Assembly (NCBI GenBank): GCA_026003755.1
Contig: BPHV01000002.1
Coordinates: 372,001-436,000, forward strand
Length of the DNA stretch: 64,000 bases
From: Candidatus Roseilinea sp.
Lineage (GTDB): Bacteria; Chloroflexota; Anaerolineae; J036; Brachytrichaceae
Reading direction: 5' to 3'
Made by a program: the position numbers and the translations under genes. The notes under the pieces are model-generated. The model made no database searches, had not been told where the DNA came from, and worked only from the letters and a program-made list of their open reading frames with translations. Numbering within the stretch: position 1 is the first letter of the stretch; the number at the start of each line of letters is the position of its first letter. Positions 17,198 through 26,139 of the stretch are shown piece after piece.

Positions 17198-17796
17198 CGG
17201 TGACACAGCCCTCCCTCTTTCGACTGGCGCTCGGCGAAGCGTTTGACCGGCTGGCTCCGGCGCTGCAGCGCCACTATGATCTTGCTCCCGGTCAGCAAGC
17301 GGTCATTCAGGGGCCGATGCGCGCGTGGAATCGCTTCGCCTGGGCGCGCGCGTTGGCGCCGTTCATGCCCATTCCGGCCGACCAGGTGCCGGTCTACGTG
17401 CGCAACCGCGGCTTGGTGGATCGCGACGAAGTGTGCTACGAGTGGCATCGCGAATTCCGCTATCCGAGCGGCACCGTCGTCGGCTATACGCTCACCCGCC
17501 CCGCGCGCGATGGGCTGCCGGCGCGTGTGCTCGATACGTTCAATCAGCCGCCCAACATCGGGATTACGTTGGCTTTAGAGGTCAGCCGGGATGGGCGATC
17601 GCTGCGCCAAACGACCGTCGGCCCGCAGTTCGTGATCCGCAACGGGCGCTATGCGGCGCTGCCCGGCCTCTTTCACATCCGCAGCGTCGCCGTCGAACGC
17701 GCCGTTGACGAGCGCACTATCCACACCGAAGTTGTGGTCAGCCACCCGGTCTTCGGGCGCATGTTCGGCTACAGCGGCACATTGAGTGTCGAGTGA
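17194..17796 (+). CDS. DUF4166 domain protein, stand-alone
   Basis: 200 residues that look like a complete DUF4166 domain: LPALQRHY-type N-terminus (LAPALQRHYDL), a central EVCYEWHREFRYPSG segment and a C-terminal VFGRMFGYSGTLSVE. DUF4166 has no assigned function. It is often found as a C-terminal domain of saccharopine-dehydrogenase-like or NAD-binding proteins, whereas here it stands alone. There is no signal peptide or transmembrane segment, so it is probably cytoplasmic. It overlaps the yggS stop by 4 nt (ATGA), which argues for co-expression with that PLP-homeostasis protein. Confidence 0.7.
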   Translation: MTVTQPSLFRLALGEAFDRLAPALQRHYDLAPGQQAVIQGPMRAWNRFAWARALAPFMPIPADQVPVYVRNRGLVDRDEVCYEWHREFRYPSGTVVGYTLTRPARDGLPARVLDTFNQPPNIGITLALEVSRDGRSLRQTTVGPQFVIRNGRYAALPGLFHIRSVAVERAVDERTIHTEVVVSHPVFGRMFGYSGTLSVE

Positions 17797-17876
17797 GGGA
17801 AGTTCGCCGCTGCTGGACGAACGTGATAGGCGCCGCCCTGCCGGTGTTGGACGCAGGCAGAGCGTGTTCCCGCATT

Positions 17877-17896
17877 GGCCGGCTAGCCGGTCTTTT
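17877..17896 (+). terminator. Short hairpin plus T-run after the DUF4166 gene
   Basis: GGCCGG-CTAG-CCGGTC followed by TTTT. The stem is only 6 bp with one G-U pair. It overlaps the stop codon of convergent nagA. Confidence 0.4.
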
Positions 17897-19040
17897 CTGT
17901 GTATAGCCCGCCCACGATCGTCCTCACGACGCGCAGCTCGGCATCGAGGATGACGATGTCGGCATCGTAGCCCGGTGCAATGCGTCCCTTGCGATCGTCC
18001 AGGCCGACTGCGCGCGACGGCGACGCCGAACACATCCGCGATGCCTCAACCCACGAGCAGCCGGTCGCAGCGATGATATTGCGAAAGGCCGCATCCATCG
18101 TCAGCGTCGAGCCGGCCAGCGTACCGTCCTCCAGCCGTGCGATGCCGCCCTGCACGAGGACGCGCCGGGCGCCGAGGAAAAATGCGCCGTCGCTCAGGCC
18201 GGTCGCCTCCATGGCGTCGGTAACGACCACCAGCCGGTCGGCGCCCTTGCATTTGTAGAGCACGTTCATCGCTGCGGGGTGCACATGCACGTTGTCGCAG
18301 ATGAGTTGCGCGTATACGGCGTCGTTGGCCATGGCCGCCCCAACCGCCCCCGGCTCCCGGTGATGCAGGCCGCGCATGGCGTTGAAGGTGTGTGTGGCTT
18401 GATTCGCCCCTGCGGCGAACGCAGCCTGTGCCTGGGCGTATGTCGCGTCGGTGTGACCGATGGCGACCGCGACGCCAAAACGTCGTGCGTCCTCGATGAG
18501 ACGCATCGCCCCGTCCACTTCCGGCGCAACGGTGATCAACTTGACCACGCCGCGCTCGAACCAGGGGCAGTATTCGCGCGGATCTGCCGGACGCATGAAC
18601 TCGGTCGGTTGTGCGCCGCATTGCTTCGGGTTGATGAAGGGCCCCTCGACGTGTGCGCCGAGGATGCGCGCTGCGTCCGGCGCCGGCGGGCCAGTCATCG
18701 CTCGCCGCACGTTCTCAAGCGCAGCTTCGATCGCTTCGCGCGGGGCGGTCATGGTCGTCGGCAGGAAGCCGGTGACGCCATGAGCGGCAAAGAAGCGCGC
18801 CATGACCTGCAACGCTTCGGGGGTGGCGTCCATCGCGTCGGCGTCCATTGCGCCGTGTACGTGGATGTCAATGAAGCCCGGCAGCACGATGTGTGCGCGC
18901 GCGTCAATCACCGTCGCATCCGCCGGCGCATCCAGGTGCGCTGCGATGGCGCGAATTACGCCATCCTCAATCAGCACCCGCCGATCGTGCTCCATCCGGT
19001 CGTATAGCACCAACGCGCCACAGTCAATCACAGTGCGCAT
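17883..19040 (-). CDS. nagA: N-acetylglucosamine-6-phosphate deacetylase
   Basis: 385 residues, amidohydrolase fold. Seen are the metal-site motif GFIDIHVHGAMD near residue 55, HVEGPFINP with the key Glu, IGHTDATYAQ and THTFNAMRGLHHREPG (His residues), CDNVHVHP, and VVTDAMEATGLSDG with the catalytic Asp. These are diagnostic of NagA, which removes acetate from GlcNAc-6-phosphate to give glucosamine-6-phosphate for glycolysis or cell-wall recycling. No nagB or PTS gene is near. The ATG is preceded at 8 nt by a TATGAT box, so the message is probably leaderless. It is divergent from a small membrane-peptide gene. Confidence 0.93.
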   Translation of the reverse strand: MRTVIDCGALVLYDRMEHDRRVLIEDGVIRAIAAHLDAPADATVIDARAHIVLPGFIDIHVHGAMDADAMDATPEALQVMARFFAAHGVTGFLPTTMTAPREAIEAALENVRRAMTGPPAPDAARILGAHVEGPFINPKQCGAQPTEFMRPADPREYCPWFERGVVKLITVAPEVDGAMRLIEDARRFGVAVAIGHTDATYAQAQAAFAAGANQATHTFNAMRGLHHREPGAVGAAMANDAVYAQLICDNVHVHPAAMNVLYKCKGADRLVVVTDAMEATGLSDGAFFLGARRVLVQGGIARLEDGTLAGSTLTMDAAFRNIIAATGCSWVEASRMCSASPSRAVGLDDRKGRIAPGYDADIVILDAELRVVRTIVGGLYTEKTG

Positions 19041-19044
19041 CGGT

Positions 19045-19054
19045 TAGAATCATA
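19045..19054. promoter_or_regulatory. Overlapping divergent -10 boxes (nagA and small ORF)
   Basis: On the plus strand TAGAAT (19045-19050) ends 7 nt before the GTG at 19058. On the minus strand TATGAT (19054-19049) ends 8 nt before the nagA ATG at 19040. The two overlap by two bases, so polymerase could bind in only one direction at a time. Confidence 0.45.
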
Positions 19055-19057
19055 CGT

Positions 19058-19174
19058 GTGAGAAGGCAAGACCGCGAGCGCCATCGTCGGCTGATCTCCC
19101 TCCTCAGCCTGCTCATCGTTACCACTGTGATCATCAGCATGGTGGCATCGGTGGTGTTTGTCCCACCGCGCTGA
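19058..19174 (+). CDS. Small single-helix membrane protein (38 residues)
   Basis: GTG start, 38 residues. A basic head (MRRQDRERHRR) is followed by one hydrophobic helix of about 22 residues (LISLLSLLIVTTVIISMVAS) and a short tail ending VPPR. The positive-inside rule predicts a cytoplasmic N-terminus. There is no ribosome binding site, but a -10 box 7 nt upstream fits leaderless expression. It lies between nagA (divergent) and ridA (47 nt downstream). The function is unknown. It is supported only by its composition, its promoter and its position, so it could be non-coding. Confidence 0.4.
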   Translation: MRRQDRERHRRLISLLSLLIVTTVIISMVASVVFVPPR

Positions 19175-19194
19175 CCCTTTCTCCTCTCCCACGC

Positions 19195-19218
19195 TCTGAT
19201 TCTCTGACCTTCTGATCA
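19195..19218. repeat. Three TCTGA units at 8-nt spacing
   Basis: TCTGATTC, TCTGACCT and TCTGATCA follow each other directly upstream of ridA. It is short and degenerate, and may be part of its 5' untranslated region. Confidence 0.3.
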
Positions 19219-19221
19219 ACA

Positions 19222-19605
19222 ATGTCTAACCGAACCGTCATCCACACCGACGCTGCGCCCAAGGCCATCGGGCCGTACTCGCAAGCCATCGTCGCCGGCG
19301 GGCTCGTGTTCTGCTCCGGCCAGGTGCCCATTGATCCGGCCACCGGTGAACTGGTGCCGGGGGGCATCGAGGAGCAGACGCACCGTTCGCTGCGCAATCT
19401 GAAGGCCGTCCTGGAAGCGGCCGGCTCCGGTCTCGACCGCGTGCTAAAGACCACCGTCTTCCTGCAGAACATGGGCGACTTTGCCGCGATGAACGCCGTC
19501 TACGCCACCTATTTCCCGGACAATCCCCCTGCCCGCTCGACGGTTGAGGTCGCCCGGTTGCCGAGGAACGCGCTGGTGGAAATCGAGTGCATCGCGTTGG
19601 CGTGA
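19222..19605 (+). CDS. ridA: RidA family deaminase (YjgF/YER057c/UK114)
   Basis: 127 residues, the usual length. It has the family features APKAIGPYSQAIVAGG at the N-terminus, FCSGQVPIDPATGELV, VLKTTVFLQNMGDFAAMNAVY, and the C-terminal PPARSTVEVARLPRNALVEIECIA. The Arg in PARST that binds the carboxylate and the Glu near the C-terminus are present, which suggests an active enoyl/imine deaminase. RidA hydrolyses reactive 2-aminoacrylate formed by PLP enzymes, which fits with yggS and PLP-dependent genes nearby. A strong hairpin follows at 19621. Confidence 0.93.
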   Translation: MSNRTVIHTDAAPKAIGPYSQAIVAGGLVFCSGQVPIDPATGELVPGGIEEQTHRSLRNLKAVLEAAGSGLDRVLKTTVFLQNMGDFAAMNAVYATYFPDNPPARSTVEVARLPRNALVEIECIALA

Positions 19606-19620
19606 AGCGCAGCAGCAAGT

Positions 19621-19645
19621 GAAGGCGGGCCACAGGCCCGCCTTC
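19621..19645 (+). terminator. Hairpin terminator after ridA
   Basis: An 11-bp perfect stem (GAAGGCGGGCC / GGCCCGCCTTC) with a 3-nt loop 15 nt after the stop. The following T-run is weak. The 184 nt from here to the glnS stop hold no recognisable gene. Confidence 0.65.
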
Positions 19646-19829
19646 TTCGTATCGCGCTATTCGTCACATACCCGCGCCGAACATCGCGCTGCCGAATGTG
19701 GTGAGATTACTGCCGTCCCATGCAGCGCCGCAACGCCTCGGCGTGTTGGGCCTGCGCCGGCGTCGGCCAGCCGCTTCAAACGTCAGACTTTCATCGCTCG
19801 CCCGAGGGTCAACAATCAGAAGTGCGTCA

Positions 19830-21518
19830 TCACCCTTGCCCCGCCACCTTTGCCCAACTATCCTTCAAGCCGACCGCGCGATTGAAGACCGACCGCTCCG
19901 GCGTCGAGTCGGGGTCAACGACGAAGTAACCGAGCCGCTCGAATTGATAGTGCTTGCCGACGGGCGAGCCGGCCACGCTTGGTTCGGCGAAGCCCTGCAC
20001 GACTTCCAGCGACTTCGGATTGAGATAAGACAAGAAGCTTTCACCTTCTTCGGCGTTGATGTTATCGGGGTCTGGGCGAGTGAACAGATGGTCGTATAGC
20101 CGCGCTTCGATGGGCAGGGCGTGGGCCGCGCTCACCCAGTGGATGGTCGCCTTCACCTTGCGCCCGTCGGGGGCGTTGCCGCCGCGCGTCGCCGGGTCGT
20201 AGGTGCAGCGCAACTCCACCACGTTGCCGGCGGCGTCTTTCACGACGCCCTCGCACTTGATGAAGTAGCCGTAGCGCAGGCGCACCTCGCGGCCGGGCGC
20301 GAGCCGGTAGAACTTGGGCGGCGGGTTCTCCATGAAGTCATCTTGCTCGATGTAGAGCACACGACCGAAGGGCACGTGCCGCTCGCCGGCTGAAGGGTCC
20401 TCCGGATTATTGACGGCCGCCAGCATCTCGGTCTGCTCGGCGGGGTAGTTCTCGATCACCAGGCGCAGCGGGCGCAGCACGGCCATCACGCGGTGCGCGG
20501 TCTTGTTTAGCTCGTCGCGCAGGCTGTGCTCGAGCAAGGCAATGTCCACGAGGCTGTTGGCTTTGGCGACGCCGATGCGGGCGCAGAAGTCGCGGATGGC
20601 CGAAGGCGTGTAGCCGCGCCGGCGCAAGCCGCGCAACGTGGGCATGCGCGGGTCATCCCAGCCGCGCACGTAGCCCTCCTTCACCAACTGCAGCAGCTTG
20701 CGCTTGCTCAGCACGGTATAGCTCAGGTTCAGCCGGGCGAACTCGATCTGTCGCGGCGCGAAGATCTCCAGCTCGCGCAGGAACCAATCGTAGAGCGGGC
20801 GATGATCTTCGTACTCTAGCGAGCACAGCGAGTGGGTGATGCCTTCGATGCTGTCGCTTTGGCCGTGGGCGAAGTCGTACGTCGGATAGATGCACCACCG
20901 ATTCCCCGTGCGATAGTGGCGGGCATGGATGATGCGATACAGCACCGGGTCGCGCATGTTGAGGTTGCCGGAGGCCATGTCAATCTTGGCGCGCAGCGTG
21001 CGGCTGCCTTCGGGGAACTCGCCGGCGCGCATGCGGGCGAACAGGTCGAGGTTCTCTTCCACGCTCCGGTTGCGCCAGGGGCTTTCCCGGCCCGGCTGGG
21101 TCAGCGTGCCACGGTACTCACGAATCTCGTCCGGCGAAAGGTCGCAAACGTATGCCTTGCCCTTCTTGATCAGCTTAACGGCGTACTCGTACAGTTGCTC
21201 GAAGTAGTCGCTGGCGAAGCACAAGCGATCCCATTGGTAACCCAGCCAGCGCACATCCTCGATGATGGCATCCACATACTCCTGCTCTTCTTTGGTCGGA
21301 TTGGTGTCGTCGAAGCGCAGGTTGCACACGCCGCCGAATTCGCGAGCGATCTCGAAGTCCACGGCCATTGCCTTCGCATGGCCGATGTGCAGATAGCCGT
21401 TCGGCTCCGGCGGGAAGCGCGTGCGAACGTAGGTGAAGCGGCCGGCGGCCAGGTCTTCTCGAACGGCGGTGCGGATGAAATCGGACGTTGCTTTGGCAGT
21501 GATCGGCTCGACGCTCAT
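19830..21518 (-). CDS. glnS: Glutamine-tRNA ligase
   Basis: 562 residues. The class I HIGH motif ([14 protein letters not shown]) is near residue 41, followed by [13 protein letters not shown], and the KMSKS equivalent is [10 protein letters not shown]. The C-terminal anticodon-binding beta-barrels end with [10 protein letters not shown]. The DDTNP and WGDPRMPTL-type motif ([17 protein letters not shown]) separate it from glutamyl-tRNA ligases. It charges tRNA-Gln directly, and a tRNA-Gln gene lies at 54769 in this window. A TATACT box on the minus strand (21532-21537) lies 13 nt before the ATG, giving a very short leader. It is transcribed toward ridA and convergent with it. Confidence 0.95.
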   Translation of the reverse strand: MSVEPITAKATSDFIRTAVREDLAAGRFTYVRTRFPPEPNGYLHIGHAKAMAVDFEIAREFGGVCNLRFDDTNPTKEEQEYVDAIIEDVRWLGYQWDRLCFASDYFEQLYEYAVKLIKKGKAYVCDLSPDEIREYRGTLTQPGRESPWRNRSVEENLDLFARMRAGEFPEGSRTLRAKIDMASGNLNMRDPVLYRIIHARHYRTGNRWCIYPTYDFAHGQSDSIEGITHSLCSLEYEDHRPLYDWFLRELEIFAPRQIEFARLNLSYTVLSKRKLLQLVKEGYVRGWDDPRMPTLRGLRRRGYTPSAIRDFCARIGVAKANSLVDIALLEHSLRDELNKTAHRVMAVLRPLRLVIENYPAEQTEMLAAVNNPEDPSAGERHVPFGRVLYIEQDDFMENPPPKFYRLAPGREVRLRYGYFIKCEGVVKDAAGNVVELRCTYDPATRGGNAPDGRKVKATIHWVSAAHALPIEARLYDHLFTRPDPDNINAEEGESFLSYLNPKSLEVVQGFAEPSVAGSPVGKHYQFERLGYFVVDPDSTPERSVFNRAVGLKDSWAKVAGQG

Positions 21519-21550
21519 GGTGCAAACAGGGAGTATAGCCCGACGCGCCT

Positions 21551-22792
21551 TTAACCATGGCGCGCATTCTCCCGCGCCTGCAGCTCGGCGCGCGCGATCT
21601 TGCCCGTGGGCGTCATGGGCATCTGGGCGATGATCTCCACCTCGCGCAGCGTGCTGCGCTCGCCGAGCAACGCGCTACAGTGCGCCAACAACGCATCGGT
21701 GGTCACGTTAGCGCCGGCGAAGCACTCGACAATCGCCTTGGGCACCTGGCCGGCCTGCGGATCGGGGCGACCGATGACGCAGGCATAGCGCACGGCCGGA
21801 TGACGCAGCAGCGCCTCCTCCAGCGGGCGGGGGAAGATCGCCTGACCGTTCATTACGATGCGCTCGCTCACGCGGCCCACGAGCGTCACATAGCCGTCGG
21901 CGTCCATCACGCCGACGTCGCCGGTATGTAGCCAGCCGTTGCGCAACGCCTCGGCGGTCTTCTCCGGCAGGTTGTGATAGCCCAGCATCACGCCCCCACG
22001 GATCAGCACTTCGCCCGGCTCGCCGCACGGCACAGGCGCGTCGTGCGCGTCGGCGATGCGCACTTCGCGATCGGGCAACTCGGGGCCGATCGCGCCGATA
22101 TGCGCGTCGTCCTCCAGGCGCGGGTAACCCATGGCGACGAATCCGCCCAGCTCCGACTGGCCATAGGCTTCGATCAGCGGCACGCCCAGCTCATCGCGAT
22201 AGGCGCGCTTCAGCGCCACCGGTGCCGATGCGCCGCCACACAGCACGAAGCGCAGCGTTTCCGGCTTCGATCCGCTGCGGCGGATGGCGTCCAGCAAGTC
22301 GCTGAGCAACAACGGATTGGCAGCCAGATAGGTGACGCGCCGCTCGGCGATCTCGCGCAGCACTTCCTCGGCTTGCCACTGCTTGCGCACGCCGACCTGG
22401 GCGCAGCGGTGCATCGCCGGCAACAGGTTCGCCACCAGGTGATACGAGCTGGCCAACGACGTCGGCCCCAGCGAGACATCGTGGCGCGAAAGTTGCAGGC
22501 GCTCGGCGATGCAGTGCGTGGCGCGCGCGGTGTAGCCATGGGCCAGCACAGCGCCCTTAGGCGTCCCCGACGAGCCGGAGGTGTAAGACAGGTGCGCCGC
22601 GTCCATCGAGGAGACGGCGACGGCCGGCGGCGGGTGTTGAGCGGCGAGCAGCGCGCCCCAGTCATGCGCGCCCTCGCGCGCGCCGTCGAAGCAGATGGCA
22701 TGTTCGATCTCGGGCGCCGCCGGCAGCGCGGCCATCACTTGCGCGTGCAGATCGCCGGTGTAGATCACCACGCGCGGCTCGGCGTCATTCAA
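21551..22792 (-). CDS. AMP-dependent acyl-CoA ligase, C-terminal fragment (frameshifted)
   Basis: 413 residues holding most of an ANL-superfamily ligase: the AMP-binding P-loop ([18 protein letters not shown]), the A5-type motif [30 protein letters not shown] and the C-terminal catalytic Lys region [14 protein letters not shown]. Read alone it begins at [13 protein letters not shown], in the middle of the normal N-domain. The missing 99 residues are encoded just upstream in another frame (22785-23084). One base removed from the T5 run, or from the CC before TGG, at about 22793-22800 would join the two. The intact enzyme would activate a fatty or other carboxylic acid as acyl-AMP and then acyl-CoA. 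Confidence 0.75.
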   Translation of the reverse strand: MNDAEPRVVIYTGDLHAQVMAALPAAPEIEHAICFDGAREGAHDWGALLAAQHPPPAVAVSSMDAAHLSYTSGSSGTPKGAVLAHGYTARATHCIAERLQLSRHDVSLGPTSLASSYHLVANLLPAMHRCAQVGVRKQWQAEEVLREIAERRVTYLAANPLLLSDLLDAIRRSGSKPETLRFVLCGGASAPVALKRAYRDELGVPLIEAYGQSELGGFVAMGYPRLEDDAHIGAIGPELPDREVRIADAHDAPVPCGEPGEVLIRGGVMLGYHNLPEKTAEALRNGWLHTGDVGVMDADGYVTLVGRVSERIVMNGQAIFPRPLEEALLRHPAVRYACVIGRPDPQAGQVPKAIVECFAGANVTTDALLAHCSALLGERSTLREVEIIAQMPMTPTGKIARAELQARENARHG

Positions 22793-23084
22793 AAACCAGG
22801 CTTAGGTTCTTCACCTGGAGCACGCTGATATGCGCCGAAATCGCGCCCAACTTCCAGATGCCGAACATGGCCAGCACGTAGTCGAGGCCGTTGTGGGCGA
22901 TGATGGCGACGCGATCGCCCTTACGCACGCCTAAATCGGCCAGCCCGCCGGCGACGTGATCGCTCAAGCGCTCTCCTTCGGCATACGTGATGCTGCGCCG
23001 GCGATCGCTCCAATACACGAAAGTTTGGTCGGGGGTGCGCCACGCCGCGCGACGCAGGACATCGGGGAACGTCAGGTAGTCCAT
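22785..23084 (-). CDS. AMP-dependent acyl-CoA ligase, N-terminal fragment (frameshifted)
   Basis: 99 residues: the start of an ANL ligase with TFPDVLRRAAWRTPDQTFVY, ITYAEGERLSDHVAGGLADL, GDRVAIIAHNGLDYVLAMFG and GAISAHISVLQVKNLS, then a premature end (LVFE, stop). It overlaps the C-terminal fragment by 8 nt in a different frame. A TAGAAT box 6 nt before the ATG supports the start. Either a real one-base frameshift has inactivated the gene or the assembly has an indel in the T5 run. Confidence 0.7.
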   Translation of the reverse strand: MDYLTFPDVLRRAAWRTPDQTFVYWSDRRRSITYAEGERLSDHVAGGLADLGVRKGDRVAIIAHNGLDYVLAMFGIWKLGAISAHISVLQVKNLSLVFE

Positions 23085-23090
23085 GCCGAT

Positions 23091-23096
23091 ATTCTA
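23091..23096 (-). promoter_or_regulatory. -10 box, leaderless type, for the acyl-CoA ligase
   Basis: TAGAAT on the minus strand, 6 nt before the ATG at 23084. Confidence 0.45.
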
Positions 23097-23246
23097 GCCA
23101 CTGCGTTCGGCGCCGACAAAAGGCCCATCGCACACCTCCGCGGCGATCACGACATGTGGCCGCGCGCTACAGGGCCGCTTCCGGCACGCGCGTTTACAAT
23201 TCCACCGGTGAGAGCGCCAATCGAATCATCTTCTTGCATCAGGACC

Positions 23247-25727
23247 ATGAAACTGCTTGGTAAAGCGCTCGCAGCGCTGCTCGCCCTCGTCCTTATTGTG
23301 AGTGGGATTGGCGCTGCGGGCTTCCTCTACACAACTCGCCGACCCTTCCCGCAAACTTCCGGCAGCCTGCGCCTGCCCGGACTGACGAGCAACGTCGAGG
23401 TGATCCGCGACGCGTTCGGCGTGCCGCACATCTACGCCGATACGCCCGACGATCTCTTCCGCGCGCAAGGCTTCGTGCATGCGCAGGATCGCTTCTTTCA
23501 GATGGAGTTCTGGCGGCGCATCGGCCAGGGCCGTCTGGCCGAGCTGTTCGGCGCAGGCGCGCTGGAACAGGACAAATTCATCCGCGCGATCGGCTGGCAC
23601 CGCGTCGCCGAGGCAGAAGTGCAGATGCTCGAGCCAGAAGTGCTGCGCGTGCTCCAGAGTTACGCCGACGGCGTGAATGCTTACATCCTGCCCAACGCCG
23701 ATCGGCTTGGCGCCGAGTTCAGTGTGCTGGGCCTGATCGGCCGTCGCTGGTCGCCAGAGCCATGGACGCCGGTGAACACCGTCACTTGGGGGAAGGCCAT
23801 GAGCTACAACCTGGGCAGCAACATGGATCAGGAACTAGCGCGTCTGAGGCTGATCGAGCGCGGCGGCGAGGCCTTAGCCGAAGCGGTCATCCCGCCCTAC
23901 CCTGAGGATATGCCGGTGATCGTCCGATCTGCGCGCGGTGCGTCACAAGACGCGCCGCCGCCTTTCCCTGCCGCCGGCGCACACCCATCGAGCGCGGCCG
24001 ACGCGCTGTATCGCATCCACAAAGCGGTTCAGCGCGCCATCGGCCTAGCACACGACCCCGGCGTCGGCAGCAATAATTGGGTGGTGGCCGGCGCGCGCAC
24101 CACGACCGGCCGTCCGCTGCTGGCCAACGATCCGCACCTCGGCATCCAAATGCCTTCGATCTGGTACATCAACGGGCTGCACTGCCGCGTGGTGAACGAC
24201 GCCTGCCCGTATGACGTGGTCGGCGTCACCTTCCCTGGCGTGCCGGGGGTAGTGCTCGGCCACAACGCGCGTATCGCCTGGGGCGTCACCAACGCCGAGC
24301 CGGACACGCAAGACCTCTTCATCGAGCGCCCCAACCCCGACAACCCGGACGAGTTCGAGTTCCAGGGCAAGTTCGAGCCGGCGCGCATCCGCGAGGAGCG
24401 CATCTTCGTCGCCGGCCAAGCGGAGCCGGTTGTAATCCGGGTGCGCGAGACGCGCCATGGGCCGATCCTCAACGACGTGCTGGACGAACTCAAAGGGCGC
24501 GAGCCGCTGGCCCTGCAGTGGGCTGCCTTGAAGCCGGGGCAATTGTTCAAGGCCGTGTTGTTGATCAACCGCGCCCAGGACTGGGCGCAATTCCGCGAGG
24601 CGCTGCGCTACTGGGACACGCCGGCGCAGAACTTCGTTTATGCCGACGTGGACGGCAACATCGGCTACCAGTTGCCGGGCAACATCCCGATTCGCCGCAA
24701 CGGCGATGGCCGCGCGCCCGTCCCTGGCTGGACCGGCGAGCACGAATGGGTCGGCAGCATCCCCTTCGATGAACTCCCGTCGGTCTTCAACCCTGCGGAG
24801 GGCTACATCGTCACCGCGAATAATGCCATCGTGGATGCGCGTCACTCCCCCTACTTGATCGCCCGCGATTGGGATTACGGCTACCGTGCCAAGCGCATCG
24901 AGCAGATGATCCTGGCCAAGGACAAACTCAGCGTGGAAGACATGCGCGCCATGCACTTCGACGCCTATTCGCTATTCGCCGATGACGTGCTGGCGGCGCT
25001 CAAGGACATGACGCTCGCGCTTGACGCAGGGCCATCCGAAGCGCTATCTACGATGGTGCAATGGGATCGCGCGTGCAACGTCGAGTCCACCGGCTGCGCG
25101 GTCTTCGAGGTGTTCTGGCGTGAGCTGTCGCGCGCCGTATTCGCCGACGAAGTGGGTGAATCGCTTGCCGGTGATGTGCTCGCCGACGGCACGCACGCGC
25201 AGATCGCCCTGCGCAACGTCCTGGCCGATCCCGATGCAGCTTGGTGGGATGACGTGACCACGCCCGAACGCGAGACGCGCGAGCAAGTTGTGGCGCGCGC
25301 CCTGGCGCGCGCCGTTCGCGTTTTGGAAGCGCGGCTGGGGCGCGATCGCGCGCGCTGGCGTTGGGGGGATTTACACCGCGTCACGTTCGCTAATCAGACG
25401 CTGGGTCGGAGCGGCATTGCGCTCATCGAGGGCATCTTCAACCGTGGCCCGTTTGCCGCGCCGGGGAGCATGGGGTTGGTTAACGCCGTCAGCGGCGACC
25501 CCCAGCACTTCACCGTGCGCTCCGGGCCTTCTTGGCGGGCGATCTACGACGTGAGCGACTGGGATCGGTCGCTGGGGATTCACACTACCGGCCAGAGCGG
25601 CCATGCCTATCATCCCCATTACGACGACATGATCCCGCTATGGTTGAAGGGCGAGAATCTCCCGCTGCCCTGGTCGCGCCAGGTTGTGGAACGCAACGCG
25701 CGGGAGACGTTGACGTTGACGCCCTAA
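23247..25727 (+). CDS. Penicillin acylase family protein (Ntn hydrolase)
   Basis: 826 residues from the ATG at 23247, chosen because it begins a signal sequence/anchor (LLGKALAALLALVLIVSGIG) with AGGA just upstream. The alpha-chain region starts VEVIRDAFGVPHIYADT and DLFRAQGFVHAQDRFFQMEF. After a linker, the autocleavage site GVGSNNWVVAG places Ser275 as the new N-terminal nucleophile of the beta chain. The beta chain has LGIQMPSIWY and FPGVPGVVLGHN. The C-terminal part includes DPQHFTVRSGPSWRAIYDV and GQSGHAYHPHYDD, typical of the family. Such enzymes, exported and self-processed, cleave amide bonds of acyl-homoserine lactones, beta-lactams or other N-acyl compounds. The natural substrate is unknown. 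Confidence 0.9.
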   Translation: MKLLGKALAALLALVLIVSGIGAAGFLYTTRRPFPQTSGSLRLPGLTSNVEVIRDAFGVPHIYADTPDDLFRAQGFVHAQDRFFQMEFWRRIGQGRLAELFGAGALEQDKFIRAIGWHRVAEAEVQMLEPEVLRVLQSYADGVNAYILPNADRLGAEFSVLGLIGRRWSPEPWTPVNTVTWGKAMSYNLGSNMDQELARLRLIERGGEALAEAVIPPYPEDMPVIVRSARGASQDAPPPFPAAGAHPSSAADALYRIHKAVQRAIGLAHDPGVGSNNWVVAGARTTTGRPLLANDPHLGIQMPSIWYINGLHCRVVNDACPYDVVGVTFPGVPGVVLGHNARIAWGVTNAEPDTQDLFIERPNPDNPDEFEFQGKFEPARIREERIFVAGQAEPVVIRVRETRHGPILNDVLDELKGREPLALQWAALKPGQLFKAVLLINRAQDWAQFREALRYWDTPAQNFVYADVDGNIGYQLPGNIPIRRNGDGRAPVPGWTGEHEWVGSIPFDELPSVFNPAEGYIVTANNAIVDARHSPYLIARDWDYGYRAKRIEQMILAKDKLSVEDMRAMHFDAYSLFADDVLAALKDMTLALDAGPSEALSTMVQWDRACNVESTGCAVFEVFWRELSRAVFADEVGESLAGDVLADGTHAQIALRNVLADPDAAWWDDVTTPERETREQVVARALARAVRVLEARLGRDRARWRWGDLHRVTFANQTLGRSGIALIEGIFNRGPFAAPGSMGLVNAVSGDPQHFTVRSGPSWRAIYDVSDWDRSLGIHTTGQSGHAYHPHYDDMIPLWLKGENLPLPWSRQVVERNARETLTLTP

Positions 25728-25794
25728 ACGTCGGCCGGTCGCTGCGTTCGCTTACGCGGAGTTGGCCGCAGGTGTCAACGGGGCCGCCGAGCGG

Positions 25795-25800
25795 TATAAT
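25795..25800 (+). promoter_or_regulatory. -10 box of tRNA-Gly
   Basis: A perfect TATAAT ending 9 nt before the mature 5' end of the tRNA. Confidence 0.55.
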
Positions 25801-25809
25801 CTGCGCCGC

Positions 25810-25882
25810 GCGGGTATAGCTGAGTTGGCACAGCGTCTGCCTTCCAAGCAGAAGATCACGGGTTCGAGTCCCGTTGCCCGCT
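25810..25882 (+). tRNA. tRNA-Gly (anticodon TCC)
   Basis: Acceptor GCGGGTA pairs with TGCCCGC (one T-G). The anticodon stem TCTGC/GCAGA has loop CTTCCAA, giving anticodon TCC. The T arm is ACGGG-TTCGAGT-CCCGT. The discriminator is T and CCA is not encoded. Confidence 0.93.
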
Positions 25883-25901
25883 TGAGCCGCTGGTAGTTAA
25901 G

Positions 25902-25940
25902 CTCCCGCTGTTTGCAACAGGAACAGCGGGAGTTTATCTT
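25902..25940 (+). terminator. Intrinsic terminator after tRNA-Gly
   Basis: An 11-bp stem (CTCCCGCTGTT / AACAGCGGGAG) with a 9-nt loop, followed by TTTATCTT. Confidence 0.8.
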
Positions 25941-26065
25941 ATTCCTCCGCCTTTGGAGTAGCCAGCAGCAGGGGCAAGTGGTTTATTTCCAACTTTAACC
26001 CCAAGCGCTGCTCAACGCGGGCCGACCGCCTTCGGCGCAAGATGCAGGCGCGCGCGGCGTGAATT

Positions 26066-26093
26066 TTGTGGCTTGCGGGCGTGGGTGTATCAT
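26066..26093 (+). promoter_or_regulatory. Possible promoter of the SH3/TIM-barrel gene
   Basis: TTGTGG (26066-26071), 16-nt spacer, TATCAT (26088-26093), 46 nt before the ATG at 26140. The remaining ~150 nt back to the tRNA terminator hold nothing recognisable. Confidence 0.35.
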
Positions 26094-26139
26094 GCCGGCA
26101 GGCTGAAACGCAGGCCGTTAAACCCGGTGGGAGAGCACT

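Noticed and set aside
22956-23246. A 97-residue N-terminal extension of the penicillin acylase
   Set aside because: It overlaps the acyl-CoA ligase start region and precedes an obvious signal sequence that starts at 23247.
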